64,000 bases of DNA from G963666895 sp963666895 (GTDB lineage: Bacteria > Desulfobacterota > Desulfovibrionia > Desulfovibrionales > Desulfovibrionaceae), in assembly GCA_963666895.2 (NCBI GenBank), contig CAXXNS010000003.1, positions 1-64,000 of the forward strand, in the 5' to 3' direction. A program made the translations under genes and the position numbers. The notes under the pieces were generated by a model. That model worked only from the letters and a program-made list of their open reading frames with translations. It was not told where the DNA came from and made no database searches. Shown here one piece after another: positions 17,676-26,714 of the stretch. Position 1 is the stretch's first letter. Each line of letters begins with the position of its first letter.

Positions 17676-19949
17676 TCAATCCTCGATCATGCCTTTGAAG
17701 TCCAGCCCCCGGGCGACCAACTCGGCGGCGTCCCCGGCCTCCATCGGCCTTGAGAACAGATAGCCCTGGCCGAAGTCGCAGCCCAGCTTCCGCAGGATGT
17801 CCAGGTGCTCCCTGGCCTCCACCCCCTCGGCGATGACCTCCAGGCCCAGCAGATGGGCCAGGGCCACGATGGTCCGCACGATCTCCATGGACTCGGTGGA
17901 GCTCTCCATGTCCGTGACGAACGAGCGGTCGATCTTGAGGGAGTCGATGGGGTGCGACTTGAGCGAGGCCAGGGAGGAGTAGCCGGTGCCGAAGTCGTCC
18001 ACCGACAGCTTCATGGACAGGGCGCGCAGGGTGTTCAGGGTCTCGGCGCCCGGGTCGCCCGCCTGCATCAGGGTGGACTCGGTGATCTCCAGGTGCAGGC
18101 AGCCCGGCTCCAGGCCGTTGTCCTTTATGGCCGAGCGGATGGCCTTGAGCAGTTCCGGGCGTTGCAGATCCCGGCCCGACAGGTTGACGGCCATGGTCAG
18201 GCCGCGGTTGCTTTCGTTCAGGGTCCGCCACTGGGCCAGGTTGCCGGCCGCCTGGCCCAGCATCCAGATGTCCATTTCCGTGACCAGGCCGGTGTCCTCG
18301 GCCGCGGGGATGAATTCCAGGGGGGTGATGATCCCCCGTTCGGGATGGCGCCAGCGGATCAGGGCCTCGAACCCGGACACCTGCATGTCCTTGAGGCGCA
18401 CGATGGGTTGGTACAGGGCCAGCATCTGGTTTTCGACCAGGGCCTTGCGCAGGTCGGTCTCCAGGGTCAGCTGGTGCTCGGCCTGCCCGGACATGTCCTG
18501 GGAAAACACCACATGCTTGTCGCCGCCTTCGCTCTTGGCTCGGTACATGGCCACGTCCGCGTCGCTGATCACCTGCTCCGGGCTCTGGTATTCGCCCGTG
18601 GAGAGCACGACGCCCACCGAGGCGGTGGTGAGGATGTCCTTGTTTTCCATTTGTATCGGGGTGGAAAATTCGGCGCGGATGCGGTTGGCCAGGTGGACGG
18701 GGTCCTGGATGTCCCTGGTCTCCTCCATGAGCACGGCGAACTCGTCGCCTCCGAACCGGGCCAGGGTCTCCCCGGCGCGTACCGTGCGCTTGAGCCGGTT
18801 GGCCACCCGGGACAGGAACACGTCTCCCTGGGCCAGCCCCAGGGTCTCGTTGATGATCTTGAACCGGTCCAGGTCCAGGAACAGGACCGCGAAGCAGCAG
18901 GTCTTGCGCCGTTCATGCATCTTCATGCAGTGGTCCAGCCGGTCCAGGAACAGGGCCCGGTTGGGCAGGCCGGTCAGCTTGTCGTACAGGGACTCCTCGC
19001 GCAGCCGCTGCACGTTGCGCACGTGCTCGGTCACGTCCTGCACGGAGAGCACGGAGCGCTCCCCGTCGGGCAGCATGCCCACGGTTGCGTGGACGTGGCG
19101 CACCTCGCCGGTCTTGGTCAGGAAGCGGAAATCGTACTCTTCGGGCGCGCTGCCCGGTTCCCTGCGCCGGGCCTTGTGATAGCCGCGCATGCGGGGCAGG
19201 TCCTCGGGATGCGCGAACTCCACCCAGCTCCGCTTGCCCTCGATCTCCTCGCGTGGATAGCCCGAAAGCTCCTCGAGCCGGGCGTTGACCATGGAGATCA
19301 TGGTGTCGTTCTCGATGATCATGGTGGCCGTGCCCGTGTGCTCGAAGATGGTCCGGTAGCGGGCCTCGGACGCGGTCATCTTGTCCATGGCCCGGCGGAG
19401 GTCCTCGGTCCGTTCCCTGACCCGGTCCTCCAACTCGGCGGTCAGCCCCTTGAGTTGGCGCTCCACGCCCCACTTGGCGCACAGGGAGGAGGCGAACTGG
19501 GCGATCTCCAGGGGGTGGAAGGGCTTCTGCACGTAGAGCAGCTTGTCCGGCGGCGGGGCCAGGGTGCTGATGTCCAGGGGATCCAGATCGGAGTAGGCCG
19601 TGACCATGACGATGACCACGTCCGGGTCCAGGGCCCGGATGCGCTGGGCCGCCTCCACGCCCGAGATGCCCGGGGCCATGCGCACGTCCAGGAATATCAC
19701 GCAGTAGGGGTTCTCCTCCCGCAGGGCCTTGTCCACGGCGGCCACGGCCTCTTCGCCCTGGCTGCACAGGGTCAGTTCGTAGCGGGGGTGGGCCCGGGGC
19801 GCGTCCCGGTCGAAGAGCTGCCCGGCCAGGTCCTTCACGGACTGGTCCAGGTCCGATTCCGGGGCCAGGATCTGCTGGAAGAGGTCCAGGATGGGCTGCT
19901 CGTCGTCGGCCACCAGGATGCGGCAGGAAGGGGCGGAGGATTCGGTCAT
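17676..19949 (-). CDS. Response regulator with PAS, GGDEF and EAL domains
   Basis: A 757-residue c-di-GMP enzyme. The receiver at ~8-155 (phosphoacceptor in VIFLDVRMAPG) has an insertion of about 25 residues between its first helix and strand 2. PAS lies at ~190-310, GGDEF at ~320-485 with an intact RFGGDEF, and EAL at ~495-750 with GFEALIRWRHP, EITEST and DDFGTGYSSL. The RxxD inhibitory site five residues before GGDEF is replaced by RAGE, so product inhibition by the classical I-site is unlikely. Both active sites look complete, so net synthesis or hydrolysis cannot be predicted. It starts 13 bases after the CHASE4 histidine kinase gene with a GAGGCG ribosome site, so that kinase is the likely phosphodonor. 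Confidence 0.93.
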   Translation of the reverse strand: MTESSAPSCRILVADDEQPILDLFQQILAPESDLDQSVKDLAGQLFDRDAPRAHPRYELTLCSQGEEAVAAVDKALREENPYCVIFLDVRMAPGISGVEAAQRIRALDPDVVIVMVTAYSDLDPLDISTLAPPPDKLLYVQKPFHPLEIAQFASSLCAKWGVERQLKGLTAELEDRVRERTEDLRRAMDKMTASEARYRTIFEHTGTATMIIENDTMISMVNARLEELSGYPREEIEGKRSWVEFAHPEDLPRMRGYHKARRREPGSAPEEYDFRFLTKTGEVRHVHATVGMLPDGERSVLSVQDVTEHVRNVQRLREESLYDKLTGLPNRALFLDRLDHCMKMHERRKTCCFAVLFLDLDRFKIINETLGLAQGDVFLSRVANRLKRTVRAGETLARFGGDEFAVLMEETRDIQDPVHLANRIRAEFSTPIQMENKDILTTASVGVVLSTGEYQSPEQVISDADVAMYRAKSEGGDKHVVFSQDMSGQAEHQLTLETDLRKALVENQMLALYQPIVRLKDMQVSGFEALIRWRHPERGIITPLEFIPAAEDTGLVTEMDIWMLGQAAGNLAQWRTLNESNRGLTMAVNLSGRDLQRPELLKAIRSAIKDNGLEPGCLHLEITESTLMQAGDPGAETLNTLRALSMKLSVDDFGTGYSSLASLKSHPIDSLKIDRSFVTDMESSTESMEIVRTIVALAHLLGLEVIAEGVEAREHLDILRKLGCDFGQGYLFSRPMEAGDAAELVARGLDFKGMIED

Positions 19950-19962
19950 GTCGTCGCCTCGT

Positions 19963-21852
19963 TCATACGTGGTTTTCCGGGAGCAGGATGGTGAAGGTGG
20001 CGCCCTGGCCCGGTCCCATGCTGTGGGCGGTGAGCCTGCCGCCCAACTGGTTCAGCACGCCGGAGCACCAGTGCAGGCCGAAGCCCCGGCGCGGGTCCTT
20101 GCTGGTGGTGTAGTCGCGGTCGAAGATGCGCTGGAGGTCCTGGGGATCGATGCCCAGGCCCTTGTCCTCCACGTTGATGCGCACGCCCTGGTCCGCGCTC
20201 CAGGCCCGGATGGTGATGGCGGCCCGCTCGTCCGGATCCCGGCCTTCCGCCTCGACCCGGGCGGCCACGGCCTCGGCCGCGTTGGACAGCAGGTGGACCA
20301 GCACCTGGAGCAGGATGGGCGGGTTGGTGCGCAACCGCCCCTCGGGCAGGGATATCTGGGTGTCCAGTTTGGCGTGGACCCGCAGTTGGGTCGGGATCAG
20401 GTCCAGGGCCTCGTGGACCAGGTCCTCCAGGATCACGGATTCGGTCAGGGTGTCGGCCTTGGTGAAGCGCTCGAAGTCGTTGACCACCCGCTCGATGGCG
20501 TCGGCCCGGCGGGTCAACTCGGTGAGTTGGTCCACGGTCTTGCCCAGCAGGTGCGCGTTGCGCTCCGCTGCCAGGGACAGGAAGGACTCGATCTTGTCCC
20601 TGCGCTGGGGCTCGGCGTTGCCTTCGGCCAGCTCGCTCCGGGCCCGCTCCTGGTCCTCCAGGGAGGCTGAGCGCAGGTCGGCCAGGATCAGGTCCAGGTG
20701 GGAGACCAGGGGGGTCATGGTGTTGCGCAGGTTGTGCACCAGGCCTTGGGCCATCTCGGACTGGCCCGCCCTGTGGGCGGACTGGGCGAGCTCCCGGCGG
20801 GCCCGAGTCAGCCGTTCCAGAAGGGCCTCGAATTCCCGTGACAGGGTCCCGATCTCGTCCGTGCGGTCCAGGGTCAGGCGGTCGCCGTCCAGGGGATTGG
20901 GGCTCTGCCCGCGGGAGACCACCTGGGCCGTGAGCCTGCCCACGGGCCAGACCACCAGGGCCTGGATGGACAGGTGCACCAGCAACAGGGCCACCACGCC
21001 GCCGATGATGACGGCCATCTGGTCAAAGGCCATGGCCCGGTTCCCCCGCTGGGTCACGGGCCGGTTCAGGGTGGCCTGGATGAGCAGGGCGGGCAGGCCG
21101 GTCAGGTCCGGATAGACCTGGAGCACGTGGAGTCGGTTCGGCCCGGCCACGGCCACCCTGGCCGGTTCGTCCAGGACCATGCCCCGGGCCTGGTCCAGGA
21201 TCTCCAGGGGGATATCCTGGTTCGTGGCCGACCACACGGACAGCCGCAGGTCCACCTGGTCGGCCATGCGGTCGACCAGGGCCTGGTCCACGTAGCGGCC
21301 CATGACAAGGGTGCCCACGGGCGGGGCGTCCTCCAGGCTGGTGGTCACGGCCCAGGTGGCCAGGAGCAGGGCTCCTCGTCCGGTCTGGAAGATTCCCCTG
21401 ACGCCGTCCATGTCGTCCGGACCGGCCAGAATTTCCGGGTGGAGGCAGGGACCTTGCTCTGGAAAGTCCGGAGCCTGGACAAAGGCGTCGGTCTCCGGGT
21501 CGTACACCCGGCTCCAGACCACCTGGCCGCTGTTGTCGTACAGGGCGATGAGGTTCAGCTCGGTGTCCCGGAAGGTTTCGGGGATGAGGTTGCTGTCGAT
21601 GTATCCCTGGTTCCGATCGCGCACGAAGTCGTAGGAGTCGTCCCATTCGGCCCAGTCCTGGGTCAGGGTGTCCAGGTGGTGGAGTTCGTTGTCCAGGGCC
21701 GAGATCACCCGGCCCATGTCCTGGCGGGCCTGGATTTTTTCCAGTTCCTCGAAGCTGGAGGCCACGAAGGTCCGTTGCGCCAGGACCACCACCAGGGCGT
21801 AGGCCGCGAATCCGCATAATACGGTGAAGAAGATTCTGGTGCTCACTGACAA
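19963..21852 (-). CDS. CHASE4 sensor histidine kinase
   Basis: A 629-residue membrane kinase. TM1 is at ~8-27, and the extracytoplasmic CHASE4 domain carries the hallmark DWAEWDDSYDF near residue 67. TM2 is at ~275-297, then comes HAMP (VVWPVGRL onward). The dimerisation/His region is LVHNLRNTMTPLV, and the ATPase domain has LLSNAAEAV, VEDKGLGID and FGLHWCSGVLNQLGG. The start is TTG 21852, chosen because AAGGAG lies six bases upstream; GTG 21846 is an alternative. It is co-directional with the REC-PAS-GGDEF-EAL gene 13 bases downstream and presumably phosphorylates it, coupling an external signal to c-di-GMP level. Confidence 0.92.
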   Translation of the reverse strand: MSVSTRIFFTVLCGFAAYALVVVLAQRTFVASSFEELEKIQARQDMGRVISALDNELHHLDTLTQDWAEWDDSYDFVRDRNQGYIDSNLIPETFRDTELNLIALYDNSGQVVWSRVYDPETDAFVQAPDFPEQGPCLHPEILAGPDDMDGVRGIFQTGRGALLLATWAVTTSLEDAPPVGTLVMGRYVDQALVDRMADQVDLRLSVWSATNQDIPLEILDQARGMVLDEPARVAVAGPNRLHVLQVYPDLTGLPALLIQATLNRPVTQRGNRAMAFDQMAVIIGGVVALLLVHLSIQALVVWPVGRLTAQVVSRGQSPNPLDGDRLTLDRTDEIGTLSREFEALLERLTRARRELAQSAHRAGQSEMAQGLVHNLRNTMTPLVSHLDLILADLRSASLEDQERARSELAEGNAEPQRRDKIESFLSLAAERNAHLLGKTVDQLTELTRRADAIERVVNDFERFTKADTLTESVILEDLVHEALDLIPTQLRVHAKLDTQISLPEGRLRTNPPILLQVLVHLLSNAAEAVAARVEAEGRDPDERAAITIRAWSADQGVRINVEDKGLGIDPQDLQRIFDRDYTTSKDPRRGFGLHWCSGVLNQLGGRLTAHSMGPGQGATFTILLPENHV

Positions 21853-21942
21853 GGCCGACTCCTTTGGATACTCACATCATACCAGGATCATTGCTTGGGA
21901 AAAACCCCTGGAACGATTTTTTCCGGCTGTTTCGCATTGTCT

Positions 21943-21971
21943 TTGACGCTTGGTTGCGAATGGGATAGAGC
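21943..21971 (+). promoter_or_regulatory. Candidate sigma70 promoter for the small membrane protein
   Basis: TTGACG (21943-21948), a 17-base spacer and TAGAGC (21966-21971) lie about 65 bases upstream of ATG 22035. The -10 match is weak. Confidence 0.3.
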
Positions 21972-22034
21972 TTTGGCAGGATTGGCGAAAGTCGACCTTG
22001 TCGGCGGACAACGAGCAGAATCAGGAGGAGCGAT

Positions 22035-22397
22035 ATGAGTTGCGAGGCGTGTGGTCCCGTGGTCCGGGTGTGCTGGTTCAAGGCGTGGTATCTCTTCCTG
22101 GCCGTGCTCATGCTGGCCTACGCCGTGGGGGTGCTGTGCATTCCCGTGGCCTTCCCCCTGGAAGCGGGGCAGGAAGGCTCCTGGCTCCTGCCGGTGGGCT
22201 TCTCCGTGATCTTCGCCACGGCCAACATCGTGGCCGCCTGGGGCGCCAAGCGCATTTTCCAGGGCCCCATCTCCCGGCGTGAAGGCGAACGGGCCTATTA
22301 CCTGGAGAAGATGCGCAACGCTCTGGCCGCGGGCTTCGGCTACGTGGCCGCCTTCCGCATCATCGCCCTGGTCATGTGGATTTATATTTACGCCTAG
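22035..22397 (+). CDS. Small membrane protein of unknown function
   Basis: A 120-residue protein with a near-perfect ribosome site (GGAGGAGCGAT before ATG 22035). Hydrophobic segments lie at ~16-38 (WYLFLAVLMLAYAVGVLCIP), ~50-70 (LLPVGFSVIFATANIVAAW) and ~97-118 (AGFGYVAAFRIIALVMWIYI). Two Cys lie in the N-terminal MSCEACG. It stands alone between divergent and convergent minus-strand genes and has its own terminator at 22418. I do not recognise the family. Codon use and GC content match the surrounding genome, and its real-gene status is supported by the ribosome site and terminator. Confidence 0.8.
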   Translation: MSCEACGPVVRVCWFKAWYLFLAVLMLAYAVGVLCIPVAFPLEAGQEGSWLLPVGFSVIFATANIVAAWGAKRIFQGPISRREGERAYYLEKMRNALAAGFGYVAAFRIIALVMWIYIYA

Positions 22398-22417
22398 ACC
22401 GAACTTTTTGAGCGGAC

Positions 22418-22448
22418 AAAAAGGCCCCGGCATCTGCCGGGGCTTTTT
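22418..22448 (+). terminator. Rho-independent terminator
   Basis: An A-run leads into GCCCCGGC-ATCT-GCCGGGGC (22424-22443), followed by TTTTT. It is a textbook intrinsic terminator 20 bases after the small membrane protein gene. Because the A-run mirrors the T-run it could also act on the minus strand. Confidence 0.9.
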
Positions 22449-22644
22449 ACGTTGTTCTCACAGTAAATTTCAGGGGCAAGGAGGCCGGATTTCAAGGCCG
22501 GAACGGGTTGGTTCCGGGGAGTTGCGGGCGACTTTTTGGAATCTTTAGACTTTTTGTAGTCTTTTTATAACGAAAACGGATTTCAGTCTTTTTTTTCAAT
22601 ACAGCCGAGGTTTGGACGAGTGGCTGCAACCTCCGGCAACGGTT

Positions 22645-22663
22645 GGGGAAATCGCATTTCCCC
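22645..22663 (-). repeat. Perfect 8-bp inverted repeat downstream of the GGDEF gene
   Basis: GGGGAAAT-CGC-ATTTCCCC lies 28 bases past the stop of the CBS-PAS-GGDEF gene on the minus strand. There is no T-run, so it is at best a 3' stabilising hairpin. The rest of 22449-22690 shows only short stems and no gene. Confidence 0.4.
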
Positions 22664-22690
22664 TGAGCGGTCCTGAACGGTTGTCCAACT

Positions 22691-24418
22691 TTATGAGACA
22701 GGGGGCGCGGCGGGCTGGTCGTCCGCGGGAACCATGCGGTCCTTTTTTTCGAGATACATGCTGTGGTCGGCCGAGGCGATGAGGCTGCGGGGCGTGACCC
22801 CGTTGTTGGGGTAGATGGCCCGGCCCACGCTGCACCCCACCTCAACCACGTGCCCGTCCAGGGAAAAGGACTGTTCCAGCACGGCCCGTATTCTGGTGAT
22901 CACGATCTCGGACTGCTTGTCCGTCTGGGCTCCGGGCAGGATGAACACGAACTCGTCCCCGCCCAGGCGGGCCACGGTGTCGGACTCGCGCAGCAGGTTG
23001 GAGAAGCGGGAGCCCACCTGCCTGAGCAGCTCGTCGCCCGCGCTGTGGCCCAGGTTGTCGTTGATCTTCTTGAACCCGTTCAGGTCCACGAACAGCAGGG
23101 AGAAGCGCTCGCCGGAACGCTTGCAGCGCTTGATCTCCGTGTGCAGCCGCTCGAAGAGCAGGGCCCGGTTGGGCAGCCCGGTCAGGGCGTCGTAATAGGC
23201 CAGCTTGCGCAGCTTGACCTCGGCCAGGTCCACGTCGGACACGTCCTGGATGGTGACGATGAAGCCGCTGAGCGTGCCCTCCTCCCAGATGGCGGTCATC
23301 TTGGTCTGGAGGTTCACGCCCAGCTCGGTGCTCGGCGGCAGGGTGATGGAGCCCGGGCCGTCCGAGGACAGGAGCGGGGCCGTGTCCTGGACCTGGGAAA
23401 AGACCGGGAACCGGGGCGCCAGGCTGGCCGCGTCCTGGTCCAGCAGGTTCTCCAGGTTGGTCTTGAGCAGCTTGAGCCCGGCCTTGTTGCAGTAGTGTAC
23501 GCGCAGGTCCGAGGACAGGGCGATGACCCCCATCTGAAGGGTGTCGGTCATGGCCTGGCCCAGGAAGACCTCGCCCAGGAAATTCTGCTGGGAAGCCTGG
23601 TCCCCCATGTCCGGGAACTGGGTGGTCAGCCCCCGCAGGTGGGACCGCAGGTGCCGGTCCAGCTGCCGCCGGGTGACCATGGCGTAGCCCTTGTCGTCAA
23701 TGCGGCTGAGCAGGTAGGGCGGTTCCCGTTCGGCCAGCAGTTCCGCGGCCTTGCGGGCTGGGGTCTCCGGGTCCAGGCTCTCGATGTTCCGGTCGGCCGC
23801 GTCCAGCACGTTGAGCTTCCAGGGATTGCGCCGCTGGGAGATGACCCGGGCCAGGTCGGCCCTGGTGATCACGCCCCTGGGCTTGTTCTCGTCCGTGACC
23901 AGGAGGTTCTCCACGTCCTCGCGGCTCAACAGTTCCAGGGCCTCGAAGCAGGTGGCCTTGGCGTCGATGGCGGCCAGGGCGAAGTGGTCCAGGGGCATGA
24001 CGTGGCGCAGGGTGACGGAGTTGTACGAGAGCAGGTCCAGGTGGCACTGGCCGGTGAGCACGGTGCAGGCCCCGCCGGGATCGGTGATGACGATGTAGTT
24101 GGTGTCCAGGTTTTCGTTTTCGTTCAGGAAATCCGACAGCAACGTGGTGGTGTCCGTGAACAGGAAGCGGCTGGTGGCCACCTGGGCGACCGGGGTGGAC
24201 AGGTCGATCTCCATGCGCGTGCCCGAGACCGCGGCCTGGACCAGGGAGCTGGCGTCCACAACGCCCACGGGAACGCCGCTGTCCACCACCACGAAGCACA
24301 GGTTGCGCTGGGTTCCGAGGTCCTGGATGACCTCGGCCAGGGGGGTGGAGTGCGGCAGGAGGCGGCACTCCCGGGACCGCAACCGTCCCATGTTGATATC
24401 GTTTTTATTTTGGGTCAT
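22691..24418 (-). CDS. Diguanylate cyclase with CBS and PAS domains
   Basis: A cyclic-di-GMP synthase of about 575 residues. The N-terminal ~250 residues look like CBS-type repeats (for example VENLLVTDENKPRGVITRADLARVI), often nucleotide-sensing. A PAS domain follows at ~285-400 (VIALSSDLRVHYCNKAGLKL), then GGDEF at ~405-565 with ARLGGDEFVFIL. An RxxD I-site (RESD) sits exactly five residues before GGDEF, so classical product inhibition is expected. There is no EAL domain and no membrane segment. The start is uncertain: ATG 24418 keeps the folded part, while 24499 would add 27 residues; neither has a convincing ribosome site. It is divergent from the RHH-PilZ gene at 24703, a natural c-di-GMP receiver. 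Confidence 0.9.
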   Translation of the reverse strand: MTQNKNDINMGRLRSRECRLLPHSTPLAEVIQDLGTQRNLCFVVVDSGVPVGVVDASSLVQAAVSGTRMEIDLSTPVAQVATSRFLFTDTTTLLSDFLNENENLDTNYIVITDPGGACTVLTGQCHLDLLSYNSVTLRHVMPLDHFALAAIDAKATCFEALELLSREDVENLLVTDENKPRGVITRADLARVISQRRNPWKLNVLDAADRNIESLDPETPARKAAELLAEREPPYLLSRIDDKGYAMVTRRQLDRHLRSHLRGLTTQFPDMGDQASQQNFLGEVFLGQAMTDTLQMGVIALSSDLRVHYCNKAGLKLLKTNLENLLDQDAASLAPRFPVFSQVQDTAPLLSSDGPGSITLPPSTELGVNLQTKMTAIWEEGTLSGFIVTIQDVSDVDLAEVKLRKLAYYDALTGLPNRALLFERLHTEIKRCKRSGERFSLLFVDLNGFKKINDNLGHSAGDELLRQVGSRFSNLLRESDTVARLGGDEFVFILPGAQTDKQSEIVITRIRAVLEQSFSLDGHVVEVGCSVGRAIYPNNGVTPRSLIASADHSMYLEKKDRMVPADDQPAAPPVS

Positions 24419-24550
24419 AAGAGGAAAATTTTTTTTGCTTAGGTACAGGTTGGCAAATTCGGTCCAAAAAAACAAGACCGGGGCCGATTTTTCCGGCATG
24501 TCCCAGTGGACTGCCGAAAAAATAATTCGATTTCAAATTGTTGTAACGGT

Positions 24551-24566
24551 TGGCATGTTCTCGGCA
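24551..24566 (+). promoter_or_regulatory. Candidate sigma54 promoter before the first PilZ gene
   Basis: TGGCATGTTCTCGGCA has GG and GC at the -24/-12 spacing of sigma54 promoters (consensus TGGCACG-N4-TTGCW); the -12 element reads CGGCA. It would start transcription about 125 bases before ATG 24703. A match this short can occur by chance. Confidence 0.35.
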
Positions 24567-24702
24567 TAGAGAAGCATAAATAGAGACCAACCCCCGCAAG
24601 CCCCGTTCCATCGGCCTGGCAATCGGACGCATTCCCCTGAACCTTTAGGGATGTCCGGCCGGGTGATGGGCGCAGGCGCGGAAAAACGGGCGGAGCCCAT
24701 TG

Positions 24703-25206
24703 ATGAGTTCAAAACAGGTTATCTGCTTTGAAACCTCCCGGAGCCTTCAGGAAGCCGCGCTCAAGCGCGCGGCCGACGAGGGCGTGGGCATGGACGAGCT
24801 CATCAACCGCTCCCTGCGAGCCTACCTGGACGATTCCCGGACCAACCCCGCGGATCGACGCATCTACCGCCGCACCCCCGTGGATACGGGCGCCGTGGCC
24901 CGGCCCGTGGCCCTCGACGGCGAGAACTTCCTCCAGGGCGAGGTGCGGGACGTGTCCCTGGGTGGAATCCGGCTGCACTGCGCCTGCCGGGCCGAGGACC
25001 TGGAGAGGCTGGTGCAGGAAGGCGGGCACATGGAAATCGTCTTCACCGTGCCCGGCAGCGTCCAGCCCGTGTGCTTCACCTGCGAGGTGCGGCACATCCA
25101 CCGCGGCGGGTCGCCCGACCTGGGCTGCGAGTTCATCAACGCCACCGGCGACAGCTTCCTGGCCTTGAAGAAGGCCCTGGACATCCGTCCGAACTGTCCT
25201 TCCTAG
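24703..25206 (+). CDS. PilZ-domain protein with ribbon-helix-helix-like N-terminus (1)
   Basis: A 167-residue protein. Residues ~5-42 have the strand-helix-helix layout of CopG/Arc-type DNA-binding proteins: a short strand (VICFETS), then SLQEAALKRAADEGVGMDEL and INRSLRAYLDDS. Residues ~52-160 are a PilZ domain with both c-di-GMP contacts, the Arg pair in RRIYRR (RxxxR) and DVSLGG (D/NxSxxG). Its likely role is a c-di-GMP receiver that may also bind DNA. ATG 24703 has GGAG upstream; a TTG at 24700 is also possible. The gene converges with the NtrC-like gene with only three bases between stops. A paralogue lies at 27124. Confidence 0.85.
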   Translation: MSSKQVICFETSRSLQEAALKRAADEGVGMDELINRSLRAYLDDSRTNPADRRIYRRTPVDTGAVARPVALDGENFLQGEVRDVSLGGIRLHCACRAEDLERLVQEGGHMEIVFTVPGSVQPVCFTCEVRHIHRGGSPDLGCEFINATGDSFLALKKALDIRPNCPS

Positions 25207-25209
25207 TAC

Positions 25210-26631
25210 CTAGTATTGGATGTCGTGCTTGCGCAGGAGCGAGTAGAGCCGGGCTCTTGACAGGTCCGAGATTTCGCACGCCTGCGGGATGTCCCCCTGC
25301 ACCCGGGCCATGAGCTCGATGAGATACTCGGCCTCCATGCGGTCCACCACCACCTGGCGCACTTCCTTGAGCGTGGGGAAATGCTCGCTTTTCAGAATGG
25401 CTTCCGTGGCTTCCGACATGTCCGGGATGGCGGCCACCTGATCCGGCGGCGGGGCCGACTCGGTGGTCAGCATGTGGATGCGGATTTCCTTGGGCAGGTG
25501 GTAGGTGTGCAGGCTGTCCGAGTCGAAGCAGTTGGAGACGGAGTGGCGCACTGCGTTGATCAGCTCGCGCACGTTCCCCGGCCAAGGGTAGCACTGCATG
25601 GCCTGGAGATAGTCCCGCGAGATGTTCTTGAGCGGCATCTTCTTGTCTTTGCAGATTTTTTCCACGTAGTGGTTGACCAGTATCCCCACGTCCCCCTCGC
25701 GCTCGCGCAGGGGGGGCAACTGGATGGTGCAGGTCTTGAGCCGGTAGTAGAGGTCGGCCCGGAAGGTCTTGGCCTGGACCATGGCGTCCAGGTCGCGGTT
25801 GGTGGCCGCCACTAGGCGGAAGTCGCTGGTGACTTCCTTGTTGGAGCTCAGGGGACGGAAGGCCCGCTCTTGGAGCACGCGGAGCAGGGACTTCTGGATG
25901 GTCTCGTCCAGGTCCGCGATCTCGTCCAGGAAGATGGTGCCGCCGTCGGCCTGCTTGAACAGGCCATCCCGGGTCTCCTTGGCGTCGGTGAACGTGCCCT
26001 TGATGTGGCCGAAGAGCAGGCTCTGGGCCAGGGTGGTGGGCAGGTTGGTGCAGTCGATGACCGTGAAGGCCTTGTTCGAGCGGTCGGAGTTGTCGTGCAC
26101 GGCCCGGGCGAACAGTTCCTTGCCCGTGCCGGTCTCGCCCAGCAGGAGCACGCTGTCCATGCCCGAGGCGGCCACGGCCATCTGCTGCATGGCGGCGCGG
26201 ATCTGGCGGCTTTCGCCCACGATGGGGCCGCGGTGGAAGGTGGCCGCGCTGATGAAGTTGGCCCGGGCCTCGCGGTGGCGCAGGCAGCGGGAGATGCATT
26301 GCTCCAGGGTGACGAAGGGGATGGGCTTGACAAGGAAGTCCCAGGCGCCTTGAAGGATGGAATTTTCGGCCGTTTTGGGGTCGGCCTTGTCGGAAAGGAT
26401 CACCACCTCCGGATTGCCGGGCGTATCCCGGATATCCGGCAGGTGCTTGAGGTTGGTGCGCCCTTGGAGGTGGGCGTTCAGGAAAACGAGGTCACAAGGG
26501 GTCTTTTCCAGGTGACGCATGCCCTTGTCCAGGCCGGTCGCGGCATGCGCCGGGATGCCCAGCCGTTTGAGCATGCCCAGGAAATTCGTATGGTACCCTT
26601 CATGTTCGTCAATAAGCAGGACGTTCGCCAT
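25210..26631 (-). CDS. NtrC-family regulator with degenerate receiver, under a c-di-GMP riboswitch
   Basis: A 473-residue enhancer-binding-type protein. The receiver keeps the acidic pair (LLIDEHE), Ser (VVILSDK) and Lys (FLVKPI), but the phosphoacceptor Asp is Asn52 (DLVFLNAHLQG), so normal phosphorylation is not expected. The AAA+ domain has Walker A LLGETGTGKE, Walker B FLDEIADLD and FRADLYYRLK. The sigma54 loop is GTFTDA, not GAFTGA. The C-terminus has a Fis-like HTH (IPQACEISDLSRARLYSLL). The start at 26631 follows AAAAAAGG by about 10 bases. Control probably comes from the c-di-GMP-I aptamer in its leader (26715-26792). It is divergent from the second PilZ gene and the EPS operon, its likely targets. 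Confidence 0.92.
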   Translation of the reverse strand: MANVLLIDEHEGYHTNFLGMLKRLGIPAHAATGLDKGMRHLEKTPCDLVFLNAHLQGRTNLKHLPDIRDTPGNPEVVILSDKADPKTAENSILQGAWDFLVKPIPFVTLEQCISRCLRHREARANFISAATFHRGPIVGESRQIRAAMQQMAVAASGMDSVLLLGETGTGKELFARAVHDNSDRSNKAFTVIDCTNLPTTLAQSLLFGHIKGTFTDAKETRDGLFKQADGGTIFLDEIADLDETIQKSLLRVLQERAFRPLSSNKEVTSDFRLVAATNRDLDAMVQAKTFRADLYYRLKTCTIQLPPLREREGDVGILVNHYVEKICKDKKMPLKNISRDYLQAMQCYPWPGNVRELINAVRHSVSNCFDSDSLHTYHLPKEIRIHMLTTESAPPPDQVAAIPDMSEATEAILKSEHFPTLKEVRQVVVDRMEAEYLIELMARVQGDIPQACEISDLSRARLYSLLRKHDIQY

Positions 26632-26714
26632 CCAAACAACCTTTTTTCACACCGGACAAGGAAAGCGAACGTCTCCATGAGGAGAGGGTTCCGCCCACCC
26701 GCGGCGTCGTGTCT

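Noticed and set aside
22540..22575. Terminator from AGACT/AGTCT with T-run
   Set aside because: The five-base stem is weak, lies far past any plus-strand gene, and is on the wrong strand for the GGDEF gene.
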